Part shown: piece by piece, positions 33,802 to 41,733 of the stretch
Layout: each line of letters starts with the position of its first letter
How positions within the stretch are numbered: position 1 is the first letter of the stretch
Translations under genes and position numbers: made by a program
Assembly: GCA_016794985.1 (NCBI GenBank)
Contig: JAEUIQ010000022.1
Coordinates: forward strand, 1-64,000
Source of the DNA: Planctomycetaceae bacterium
Lineage (GTDB): Bacteria > Planctomycetota > Planctomycetia > Pirellulales > Pirellulaceae
Length of the DNA: 64,000 bases
Reading direction: 5' to 3'
Notes under the pieces: model-generated
Told to the model about the DNA's origin: nothing
Databases searched by the model: none
Seen by the model: only the letters and a program-made list of their open reading frames with translations

Positions 33802-35250
33802 TCACGCGATCACGTCTTTGATGACCGTTCCATGAACATCGGTCAAGCGAAAGTCACGTCCCGCGAAATGGTATGTCAATCGAGTGTGGTCGAAGCCCAT
33901 CAAGTGCAAGATCGTCGCGTGAAGGTCATGCACATGCACAGGTTTCTCTTCAGCCTTGAAGCCAAACTCGTCAGTCGAACCGTAGACCGTACCACCTTTG
34001 ACGCCTCCGCCCGCTAACCATGTGGTGAAACCCCAATGGTTGTGGTCCCGACCATTGATCTTGCCGGCATTGGCGCCAGCCTGGGGCAACTCGACGACCG
34101 GAGTTCGTCCGAATTCTCCACCCCAAATTACTAACGTTTCATCCAACAGGCCGCGTTCTTCCAAGTCTTGCAACAAAGCAGCAATAGCGCGATCGCATTC
34201 ATTGGCTAAGTTTCGGTGCCCAACTTCGAGATCGTCGTGGTGATCCCATGGTTGGCCAGCTCCATGCCAAACTTGAACAAAACGTACTCCCCGTTCGATC
34301 AATCGCCTCGCGATCAAGATCTGCCGAGCTTGGACCGAATCGCCATATCGTTCCCGGACATGCTCAGGTTCCAAGGAAACATCGAACGCATCAGACGCTT
34401 CCGTTTGCATCCGAAATGCCAGTTCGAAGCCCGCAATCCGAGCCTCCAAGGCGTCGTCGCGCCCGCGTTGATCAAGATGCTGTTGGTTCAATTGTCGCAG
34501 CAAATCCAGTTGCTCACGTTGTTCACGCAAAGACCATTGCGAATTGCGTACGTTTTCAATCAGTTTGTCGATTTCTTGATGCCGAGTGTTTACGTAGGTT
34601 CCTTGAAAAACACCTGGCAGAAAGCCGGACTGCCAATTTTGTGTTTCCAAGATTGGGAATCCATCTGGGCAAAGAGCGACAAAGCCCGGTAAGTTTTGGT
34701 TCTCGGTTCCCAAGCCATAATTCAACCATGAGCCCATGCTGGGGCGTACCAAACGACTATCACCACAATTCATGAGCAGTAGCGACGGTTCGTGATTCGG
34801 TACATCCGCGTGCATCGAACGAATCACCGCCATTTTGTCTACATGTTGAGCGGTATGCTGAAACAGTTCCGAAACTTCGATTCCGCTATCGCCGTATTTT
34901 TGGAACTTGAACGGCGAAGGAAAAGCGGCCCCTGTTCGTCGCTCGGTGGCCAAATTCTTCATGGGGAGTTCTTTTCCCGCCCAAGATTCGAGAGCGGGCT
35001 TCGGGTCAAACGTATCGATATGCGAGGGGCCGCCATTCATAAACAAGTGAATGACACGTTTGGCTTTTACGGCAAAATGAGGAGCTTTGGGCGTTAGCGG
35101 GCTAACAAAGCCATTCGGTTGATCGTCTGCGACAGCCGTAGGTCCAAGCGTCGTCGCCAATCCCATCATCGCCATACCCATGCCACTGCGGCAGAGCATT
35201 TCTCGACGCGAGATTCCAGCCCAGGCTTGTGATTTTCGAAGCGATCTCAT
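33802..35250 (-). CDS. DUF1501 protein (sulfatase-like)
   Basis: A 482-residue protein with a Tat-type start: ISRREMLCRSGMGMAMMGLATTL includes SRREML and a hydrophobic segment. The mature protein matches the DUF1501 family of alkaline-phosphatase-fold enzymes: VIHLFMNGGPSHIDTFDPKP, AVIRSMHADVPNHEPS, RFVQVWHGAGQPWDHHDDL, WGGEFGRTPVVELP, HNHWGFTTWLAGGGVKGGTVYG and LHATILHLMGFDHTRLTY. It carries many metal-type Asp and His residues. The family is greatly expanded in planctomycetes and nearly always paired with the DUF1549/DUF1553 protein, as here (24-bp gap), which suggests a shared role at the cell surface. Confidence 0.93.
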   Translation of the reverse strand: MRSLRKSQAWAGISRREMLCRSGMGMAMMGLATTLGPTAVADDQPNGFVSPLTPKAPHFAVKAKRVIHLFMNGGPSHIDTFDPKPALESWAGKELPMKNLATERRTGAAFPSPFKFQKYGDSGIEVSELFQHTAQHVDKMAVIRSMHADVPNHEPSLLLMNCGDSRLVRPSMGSWLNYGLGTENQNLPGFVALCPDGFPILETQNWQSGFLPGVFQGTYVNTRHQEIDKLIENVRNSQWSLREQREQLDLLRQLNQQHLDQRGRDDALEARIAGFELAFRMQTEASDAFDVSLEPEHVRERYGDSVQARQILIARRLIERGVRFVQVWHGAGQPWDHHDDLEVGHRNLANECDRAIAALLQDLEERGLLDETLVIWGGEFGRTPVVELPQAGANAGKINGRDHNHWGFTTWLAGGGVKGGTVYGSTDEFGFKAEEKPVHVHDLHATILHLMGFDHTRLTYHFAGRDFRLTDVHGTVIKDVIA

Positions 35251-35274
35251 TGTCGCGGTATCCTATGTTTACGA

Positions 35275-38256
35275 TTAATCTACAAAACAAAACTCATTGC
35301 TCATAAGCAAAGCCTGGATCAGCATTTGCCAACGCCGTGCCAGCAACTTCTTGGAGGGGGCTGTGTCTTCGCCGCCAGTGTCCTCCTTGGACTGATCTTC
35401 TGATGGAACTTCCAACGCCGCCAAGAACTGCAAGCAATTATCAATCTCTTTCGGCGTTGCCGTTCTTAACAAGATGCGACGAAACAGCTCCTGAATTTGT
35501 TGAATCGGGTCAGGAAGGGCTTGCCAGTTATCATCCGAGACGATTTTGCTCGACAGTTCTTGTACCAAAGTTCCGTTCATCAAGTAAAGACTCTGCTGTG
35601 GAACGGTGGTTTGTGGCCGCACCGCTATGCTGGTGTCCGGACTTGCGAAATCAAAACTGCGGAGAAGATTGGGCAGATCTTGGCGGTCGATCGAGCCATA
35701 AATGCTACGCCGATTAGAGGCTTGGCCGCGGAACATGTCCACCGCTGGGCCACCAATCTCAGAGGTATCGAGAACGCTGGCTGCCTTCAACATGGAGTCT
35801 CGCAACGCTTCCCATTCCATTCGCCGGCGATTCATTCCGACATAGTAACGGTTCTCCGGATCCGAGACTTCGACTTCAGCTGATCTTGCGGTCGTTTGAC
35901 GAAACGCGTGGCTTGTCAAAATCAGTCGATGCAAGCTCTTTAACGACCATTGATGTTTTTGCAAGTAATCCGCCAAGAAATCCAACAATTCAAGTTGTAG
36001 CGGTATCTCACATCGGACGCCAAAGTCGCTGGGCGTGGCAACCAATGGTTTGCCAAAATGGTGCATCCAAACGCGATTGACTATGACTCGCGCGGCCAAC
36101 GGATTGTCGGTCGAGACAATTTGTTCGGCCAATTCTCTTCGACCACTGGAGGTCTCAGGGTAAACGGCGGTGTCTTTGGAGAGCACGGTCAAAAATCGTC
36201 TCGCGACATCCGGCCCGCGATTGTTTGGATTGCCACGTAAAAAGACGTAGGAATTCACGGGTGGTTGTCGATCGACAACGGCCATCGCTCGCGGGAGTTT
36301 TGGTGGAGCGGTGTGTTGATGCTCATCTAGCTTCGCAGACTTCTGACGCAATATCTCAGCATCCGCATCGGACAAGAAATCGCCAATCTCCTCGGGTGAA
36401 ACATTCAAAGGCGAATCGCCGCGCCATAACTCGATCGCAAATCTTAGTGATTCTTCTATCTGCAGCACTGCCTCGTCATTGGCTCCGTGATCTTGGAAGT
36501 TCTTCCACACCCCGCGCAAAACATCTGCGTAAAAAGTCGCAAGCTCTTGTTTCGATTGTAAATTCGCAGCGCGCAATTTCTCTAAGACATTGGCAGCAAC
36601 CGGCCGTCGGTCGAGAGGTCGAGGTCTAGGCGCTGCGGATGTTTCCGCGACGGTGCCATCTGCTCCGCCACCTTGCTCGGAGGTCTCTTCTTCTTTAACG
36701 TCCCAGCCCTCGCCCGACTCCGCCTCGCCTTCAGGCACCTCAAGCAGAGCCTGCCATTGGTCTAATTGGGCAGTGACCGATTTTGCAAAATCTTCATCTG
36801 GTAAGTTCATCAGGACGCGCAACGGTCGAAACCAAACCCCCGCTTGCTTGCGATTGCGGGTCATTCGCTCCAATCGTTCTTTCCAGCGCCGCACCATCGC
36901 CGGACGTAGATCATCCGGGCCCAGTGAGCCCCGTTCCTTGTTCTCAATGTCCATTCCGGAAGGCGGCTGATAAACGGCTAAAAAGTATTCGGGCAAGCGA
37001 TCAATGGTAGATTGTTTGATCAACGCGACATGTTGATTACGAAATTCATTGATTTCGCGCAGCATTGCCCGGGCTTGATTCTCGAACTCGCGTCGTGATT
37101 CGACATGGGCTCGCGGTCCGATTAGCGGCTTTTCGTCAGCATCCGGACTGCTCGACATGACTCCATGCAGTGCATAGTAATCGGTCATCGAGATGGCGTC
37201 GTACTTGTGGTCGTGGCAACGCGCGCACGAGACTGTCAATCCCAACAGGCCGCGCGTGACCACGTCAATTCGATCATCCAGCGTGTCGTTGTAATCGATG
37301 AACCGGCGTCCAACGGTCAAGAATCCTAAGGCCGCCAATGGAGAAAGATCGTCGCCCAAGTCCATCTGATCGGCGGCCAATTGATGCCGAATGAACTGAT
37401 CGTAGGGCAGGTCTTCGTTGAATGCTCGAATGACATAATCTCGATACGTATACGCATGAGGATAGTTCCGATCCTTGGCAAAAGCGTATCCCTGAGTATC
37501 CGCATAACGCGCCACGTCCAGCCAATGTCGAGCCCAACGTTCACCATACTGCGGACGGTTCAACAGGTCGTCCACTAATCTCTCCCAGCGATCGGGTCGG
37601 GGATCGTTCAAGTACGATTGCAGCTCTGTCCAGCTGGGCTGTAGACCCAACAAAGTGAAGTATGCTCGCTTGACCTGGGTTCGGTCGTCCGCCAGTGCTC
37701 CTGGGCTCCAACCACGCTCCAGCATTTTCCTGGCAAGGAGTTGATCGACGGGATTGAAATTTGAATCCGGGTCGGCTACCGGGGTGAACTGGAGTGGTTG
37801 AAATGCCCAATGCTCGGCTCGATTGTGCAAGACCCGAGCTTCCATTGGACTGCCAATCACCGATGTTTCTGGCCACGGAAAACCGGCCAGAGCCCATTGT
37901 CGAATCGCCGTGAGATGCTCTTCAGGCAAAACACCTGCTGGCGGCATCTGAAGTTCATGTTGGTAAGAAATCGCTTTTAGGAGCAGCGAGTCTTCGGCGT
38001 TTTCGGCGTGGATCACCGGGCCGTGCTCACCTCCGCGCAATAGTGCACTGCGAGAATCCAGGCGTAAGCCCCCTTCTTGCACATCAGGCCCATGACATTC
38101 AATGCAATGGGCCAGCAAAACGGGACGGATTCTTTGCTCGAAGAAATCCTCGCCCGACTCTTGAGATAGTCCGACCTCGGCCAGCCCAAAACCCACGAGA
38201 AGTAGGAAGGAACCGACCAGACGACCCAGCGTCAAAAGAAAGTTCAGCATGGCCAT
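35275..38256 (-). CDS. PSCyt1/DUF1549/DUF1553 protein
   Basis: A 993-residue planctomycete protein. From M at 38256 the first about 30 residues are a signal peptide (LNFLLTLGRLVGSFLLLVGFG). Residues about 45-130 are a PSCyt1 cytochrome-c-like domain with CIECH heme site. The central DUF1549 domain has RWARHWLDVARYADTQGY, and later SCARCHDHKYDAIS with a second CxxCH. The C-terminal DUF1553 domain includes RRELAEQIVSTDNPLAARVIVNRVW and HHFGKPLVATPSDFGVR. It is one of the largest planctomycete-specific families; a redox or surface-polysaccharide role is suspected but not proven. It is co-transcribed with the DUF1501 gene. An upstream in-frame extension to 38343 is not supported. Confidence 0.93.
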   Translation of the reverse strand: MAMLNFLLTLGRLVGSFLLLVGFGLAEVGLSQESGEDFFEQRIRPVLLAHCIECHGPDVQEGGLRLDSRSALLRGGEHGPVIHAENAEDSLLLKAISYQHELQMPPAGVLPEEHLTAIRQWALAGFPWPETSVIGSPMEARVLHNRAEHWAFQPLQFTPVADPDSNFNPVDQLLARKMLERGWSPGALADDRTQVKRAYFTLLGLQPSWTELQSYLNDPRPDRWERLVDDLLNRPQYGERWARHWLDVARYADTQGYAFAKDRNYPHAYTYRDYVIRAFNEDLPYDQFIRHQLAADQMDLGDDLSPLAALGFLTVGRRFIDYNDTLDDRIDVVTRGLLGLTVSCARCHDHKYDAISMTDYYALHGVMSSSPDADEKPLIGPRAHVESRREFENQARAMLREINEFRNQHVALIKQSTIDRLPEYFLAVYQPPSGMDIENKERGSLGPDDLRPAMVRRWKERLERMTRNRKQAGVWFRPLRVLMNLPDEDFAKSVTAQLDQWQALLEVPEGEAESGEGWDVKEEETSEQGGGADGTVAETSAAPRPRPLDRRPVAANVLEKLRAANLQSKQELATFYADVLRGVWKNFQDHGANDEAVLQIEESLRFAIELWRGDSPLNVSPEEIGDFLSDADAEILRQKSAKLDEHQHTAPPKLPRAMAVVDRQPPVNSYVFLRGNPNNRGPDVARRFLTVLSKDTAVYPETSSGRRELAEQIVSTDNPLAARVIVNRVWMHHFGKPLVATPSDFGVRCEIPLQLELLDFLADYLQKHQWSLKSLHRLILTSHAFRQTTARSAEVEVSDPENRYYVGMNRRRMEWEALRDSMLKAASVLDTSEIGGPAVDMFRGQASNRRSIYGSIDRQDLPNLLRSFDFASPDTSIAVRPQTTVPQQSLYLMNGTLVQELSSKIVSDDNWQALPDPIQQIQELFRRILLRTATPKEIDNCLQFLAALEVPSEDQSKEDTGGEDTAPSKKLLARRWQMLIQALLMSNEFCFVD

Positions 38257-38459
38257 GAAGGATTCGATCTTGGAGGGTGGGGCGGGCGAGCGATCCGGCG
38301 GGAAATGCGGTTGGCACCCCCATTGTAAGCAATGACCCGGCAACTCGCAATAAATCGAGCGTTTGAGCTAACTATTAACTTGATTCTTTGCGCCAATATG
38401 GTTTCAATAACAGTCTTGTCCGCAGTCCTTTTCCAGTCTCATGGCAAAAAGTCCTTTTG

Positions 38460-38879
38460 ATGCAACTCCCGGAAAGCCTCAAACGCGATCCCTTCGTTGG
38501 CCACCTCCTGGCGGCAATCGCCGAAGTGTACTCAATGTTAGGCCCAGGTTTGTTGGTCGATGCTTACCGTGAAGCGTTGACGATGGAGGTGCGAACTAAA
38601 GGCATCCCCTACCAAGTAAAACCGAGGATCCAAGCGTATTATCACGCCCGTCCAGTCGAGGGTTATTTTTTTGTACCAGACTTTACGATTGCCGGACGCT
38701 TCATTGTCGAAGTGCGAACCGGCGACTCGCGCCGAGCCAACGATTTGCACCGGTTCATGAAAACCTACTTGATGATGAGCCAATTCAAGCAAGGCTTTAT
38801 CTTGGATTTCGATGCCCCAAACTTGATTTCCGTTGCCGAATACATGACCGTTGAACATAACGACCTTCGGCTCTCGTGA
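38460..38879 (+). CDS. GxxExxY family protein with altered motif
   Basis: A 139-residue protein of the small GxxExxY family (GPGLLESVYEEAL-type). Here the signature reads GPGLLVDAYREAL: the family Glu is Val, although Tyr and surrounding residues are kept. Other family pieces are VYSMLGPGLL, RTKGIPYQV, FVPDFTIAGRFIVEVRTGDS and FILDFDAPN. A TTG at 38388 would extend it by 24 residues; ATG is preferred. Family function is unknown; the change may matter for activity. It converges with sufE, 32 bp apart. Confidence 0.78.
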   Translation: MQLPESLKRDPFVGHLLAAIAEVYSMLGPGLLVDAYREALTMEVRTKGIPYQVKPRIQAYYHARPVEGYFFVPDFTIAGRFIVEVRTGDSRRANDLHRFMKTYLMMSQFKQGFILDFDAPNLISVAEYMTVEHNDLRLS

Positions 38880-38911
38880 CCCCAAAAGAGTCCTCCTATC
38901 AAGGCAATGGA

Positions 38912-39355
38912 TCAGGTTTCCGCTTGAATCGACTCTAACGCGTGTTGCTTGATCCGCTTGATCATCGCAGCCAAACCGTTCTTGCGATTGCTACTTAAAG
39001 AATTGCCAAATCCCAACTCACTTAAAATCTTATCCGCATCAAGTCGCAGAATGGTCTCGCAATCTTGGCCATTGAAATAAGCCAAAACAATCACAATCAG
39101 ACCGCGGACAATTAGCGAGTCGCTTTCGGCTTGGATCTTCAAGCGTGGTGACGGCTGTTGATTGTCCACCTCGGCCGTGAGCCAAACCGAGCTCATGCAG
39201 CCGATCACACGATTGCACTCGCGCAACAAGTCGGGTGACATTTCCGGAAGTTGCCGGCCCAACTCGACCAAGTATTCGTATTTCTCTTCGCTATCGTCAA
39301 ACAAATCGAACGAGTCTTTGAGTTCTGCGACAGTTGGAGGAAAGTTACTGCTCAT
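38912..39355 (-). CDS. sufE: SufE-family cysteine desulfurase activator
   Basis: A 147-residue protein of the SufE/CsdE family, about the normal length. The signature ECNRVIGCMSSVWLTAEV holds the persulfide-accepting Cys; ELKDSFDLFDDSEEKYEYLVELGRQLP starts the fold, and GLIVIVLAYFNGQ and ILSELGFGNSLSSNRKNGLAAMIKRI close it. It should accept sulfur from a cysteine desulfurase and pass it on for Fe-S assembly. No suf genes are next to it. A membrane protein gene lies upstream on the same strand, 84 bp away. Confidence 0.92.
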   Translation of the reverse strand: MSSNFPPTVAELKDSFDLFDDSEEKYEYLVELGRQLPEMSPDLLRECNRVIGCMSSVWLTAEVDNQQPSPRLKIQAESDSLIVRGLIVIVLAYFNGQDCETILRLDADKILSELGFGNSLSSNRKNGLAAMIKRIKQHALESIQAET

Positions 39356-39439
39356 AGTCCCACTGGGGTTTGGAGTTATTGGTGCCCTGGTTAAAGAGCC
39401 GACAGAATCAATCTAGTTCCCAGTCGCCACGACCGAAGC

Positions 39440-40087
39440 TTACATTCGCAGAATTTCTTGCCACGCCGCGATCACCTCGGACGGTTGTTGGCACATCCAG
39501 ATCACACCGGCAATGTTCAGCAGCACCGCCGTCACGAGAAACACCGGACCAAATAAACTGGATTGGGTCGGCATCGAGTTCACGCTTTTTTGAAGTCCCA
39601 ACTCCAAGGTTCGCCAACCCGCCAGATTCTGCTTTCTGCCGGTTGAAACCAGTTGCACACAGCGGAGCCAAGGATGAGCCTCGATCTGAAAGTGAATCCC
39701 TAGTTCTGGCAGCCGAACATTTTCACCCGACCAATGCGGTTTGTCTAAAGCCACCAACACATCGGACAGCAATGGTCGAATTTGGTCCTCGCTCAAGTTG
39801 TACAACACGAGCCCGGGCCGCGTGATCATCGACACCAACGACACCAGCAGCCCGTAGAACGCCAACAGCATTAACCACACGAACGGCCCAAACCGCGACA
39901 CCGCGTTCTCGGGAAAAAAGAGTTCCATCGGGCCAACAATCATGAGACCACTAACCGCCACGGCCAAAATTGCGATGTCTCGTCCTGCCGTCGTTACAAA
40001 CGGGTGCTTGCGCAGATGGAGCCACCCCAACAGCACCAAGTAAACCGAAAACGGCACGACCACGATGCAAAACTGTACGGGTAACAC
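39440..40087 (-). CDS. Integral membrane protein, unknown
   Basis: A 215-residue protein with about four hydrophobic segments: VQFCIVVVPFSVYLVLLGWL, AVAVSGLMIVG, VWLMLLAFYGLLVSLVSMI and a C-terminal one (VFLVTAVLLNIAGVIWM). Between them a hydrophilic stretch of about 75 residues resembles a soluble loop. No family recognised. The start is GTG and its ribosome binding site is weak. It lies upstream of sufE and is divergent from the GntR operon. Confidence 0.62.
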   Translation of the reverse strand: MLPVQFCIVVVPFSVYLVLLGWLHLRKHPFVTTAGRDIAILAVAVSGLMIVGPMELFFPENAVSRFGPFVWLMLLAFYGLLVSLVSMITRPGLVLYNLSEDQIRPLLSDVLVALDKPHWSGENVRLPELGIHFQIEAHPWLRCVQLVSTGRKQNLAGWRTLELGLQKSVNSMPTQSSLFGPVFLVTAVLLNIAGVIWMCQQPSEVIAAWQEILRM

Positions 40088-40232
40088 GACTTATTTGAAA
40101 TCCACGGACCAACCACAGGCAAACCGGATATCGATCCGACACCGACAACCGTCGCCGCAATTTACACCGCCAACCTGGGTTTGAATACCTCAGGATGTCA
40201 GACGGATACTTCTCCATCTAGACCAACCGGGG

Positions 40233-40261
40233 TTGACTTGACTATGTGACTAGTGTACTAT
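40233..40261 (+). promoter_or_regulatory. Sigma70-type promoter of the GntR operon
   Basis: TTGACT (40233-40238), exact 17-base spacer, TACTAT (40256-40261). The transcript would begin about 50 bases before the GntR ATG. Confidence 0.75.
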
Positions 40262-40275
40262 TTGTGTGTTACATG
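40244..40275. promoter_or_regulatory. Possible GntR operator overlapping the -10 element
   Basis: An inverted repeat: ATGTGAC (40244-40250) and GTTACAT (40268-40274) match at six of seven paired positions; inside it AGTGTA (40252-40257) and TACATG (40270-40275) resemble the half-sites known for YtrA-type GntR regulators. The position over the -10 box suits autorepression. Inference. Confidence 0.45.
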
Positions 40276-40319
40276 TGTCGCCGTCGGTCGGTGGTGGCAA
40301 GTTTCCGAGGAGGGATTTG

Positions 40320-40754
40320 ATGTTCTTTTCGATCGATCCGCATAACGGGGTCGCCATCTACGAACAATTGGTACGCCAAGTCAAGTTTGGAGTGGCCGAG
40401 GGGACGTTGCGGCCGGGGCAGCTCTTGCCAAGTGCCCGAGTATTGAGCCAGCAATTGGCAATCAATCCCAATACGATCAATCGCGCGTTCCAGCAGTTGC
40501 AGGCGGAAGGTGTCCTGGAGTCTGTTCGAGGGAAGGGACTCGCGGTCTGCGTTCGGTCTTTGGCTGCCTGCCGTAAAGCGCGTCAAACTTTACTGGAGCA
40601 ACGGATTCGCGAAGTCTTAAGTGAAGCCCTCCATGCCGGCTTACCATCAGATGAAGTTCGCGAGTTGTTTCTCCAGCAACTTAAAGAATTGAACGGAAGA
40701 GTTGCCACAGTGTCTTCGACTGGTTCTGAAGAGATCAGTGAACGCGTTCAATAA
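40320..40754 (+). CDS. GntR-family regulator, YtrA subtype
   Basis: A 144-residue protein. The N-terminal winged HTH of GntR type is clear: AIYEQLVRQVKFGVAEGTL, then LPSARVLSQQLAINPNTINRAFQQLQAEGVLESVRGKGLAV. Only about 65 residues follow, helical and charged, as in YtrA-type members, which lack a ligand-binding domain and repress their ABC transporter operon. GAGGAGG lies five to six bases before the ATG; an upstream GTG at 40266 is not credible. The ABC ATPase starts 24 bp after its stop. It probably represses its own operon through the operator at 40244-40275. Confidence 0.9.
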   Translation: MFFSIDPHNGVAIYEQLVRQVKFGVAEGTLRPGQLLPSARVLSQQLAINPNTINRAFQQLQAEGVLESVRGKGLAVCVRSLAACRKARQTLLEQRIREVLSEALHAGLPSDEVRELFLQQLKELNGRVATVSSTGSEEISERVQ

Positions 40755-40778
40755 CCTCACGAGACAAGGATCTGCCTC

Positions 40779-41711
40779 ATGATCGAACATGCTACTAACT
40801 TGGTGCTCGAGACCCAACAATTGGGAGTATCGTTTCCCGGTTGCCAAGCGTTGGAAAAAGTGAATCTCCAAGTTCATAAAGGAACGGTGTTTGCCTTACT
40901 GGGTGAAAACGGGGCCGGCAAGACCACGCTGATTCGCATCTTGACTGGTTTTCTACAGCCAACCACTGGAAATTGCTCGGTCTTGGGATTGAACCCCGTA
41001 CGAGATGCGGTCGCCATTCGACGACGTGTGGGTTACGTTTCGGACGCACCCGCCATGTACGACTGGATGCGAGTTGACGAGATCGGTTGGTTTGCTGCGT
41101 CGTTCTATTCTGACGGCTATCTCGAACGCTACCGTGAAATGATCGCGGGCTATGAAGTTCCCACCGATCGCAAGATACGGCATTTAAGCAAAGGGCAGCG
41201 AGCCAAGGTGGCCCTGGCGTTGGCCTTGGCTCATGATCCCGAGCTATTGATCTTGGATGAACCGACTTCTGGTTTGGATCCGCTCGTGCGTCGAGAATTT
41301 TTGGAGAGTCTCTTGGAGAGGGTGGCAGACGGTCGCACGGTGCTTTTGTCCAGTCACCAAATCAATGAAGTGGAGCGAGTTGCGGATCAAGTGGCGATCT
41401 TGCATCAAGGGAAGGTGTGCCTGGTCGATTCGGTGCAGAACCTCCGTGAGTCTTTTGTGGAGTTGACGATCGGTTTGGCCGATCCGTTGGTGACCCTTCC
41501 AGAATTCGAATCACCGGCCGAGGTCTTTCGAACTCAGGTCAATGGACGACAACATCGCTTGGTCGTGCGTGACCTATCGCCTCAGCAATTAGAGCAAGTC
41601 AAGAGTTGGCAAGGTGTTGAACACGTTGCGTCCCACGCGACAACTTTGGAAGACGTGTTTGCCGCATGTTTGCGTGGCCGACCATCCTCCCAGCACTCGG
41701 CACGATCCTAA
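40779..41711 (+). CDS. ABC transporter ATP-binding protein
   Basis: A 310-residue ATPase. Walker A GENGAGKTT, signature LSKGQRAK, Walker B LLILDEPTSGLDP and the H-loop SSHQIN are intact, and the beginning [38 protein letters not shown] is typical. The C-terminal 90 residues are the extended regulatory region found in YtrB/bacitracin-type ATPases. It pairs with the large permease 22 bp downstream and follows the GntR repressor. It is probably an exporter of antibiotics, peptides or lipids. Confidence 0.92.
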   Translation: MIEHATNLVLETQQLGVSFPGCQALEKVNLQVHKGTVFALLGENGAGKTTLIRILTGFLQPTTGNCSVLGLNPVRDAVAIRRRVGYVSDAPAMYDWMRVDEIGWFAASFYSDGYLERYREMIAGYEVPTDRKIRHLSKGQRAKVALALALAHDPELLILDEPTSGLDPLVRREFLESLLERVADGRTVLLSSHQINEVERVADQVAILHQGKVCLVDSVQNLRESFVELTIGLADPLVTLPEFESPAEVFRTQVNGRQHRLVVRDLSPQQLEQVKSWQGVEHVASHATTLEDVFAACLRGRPSSQHSARS

Positions 41712-41733
41712 TACTGCGAAGGGAGGAGAAGTG

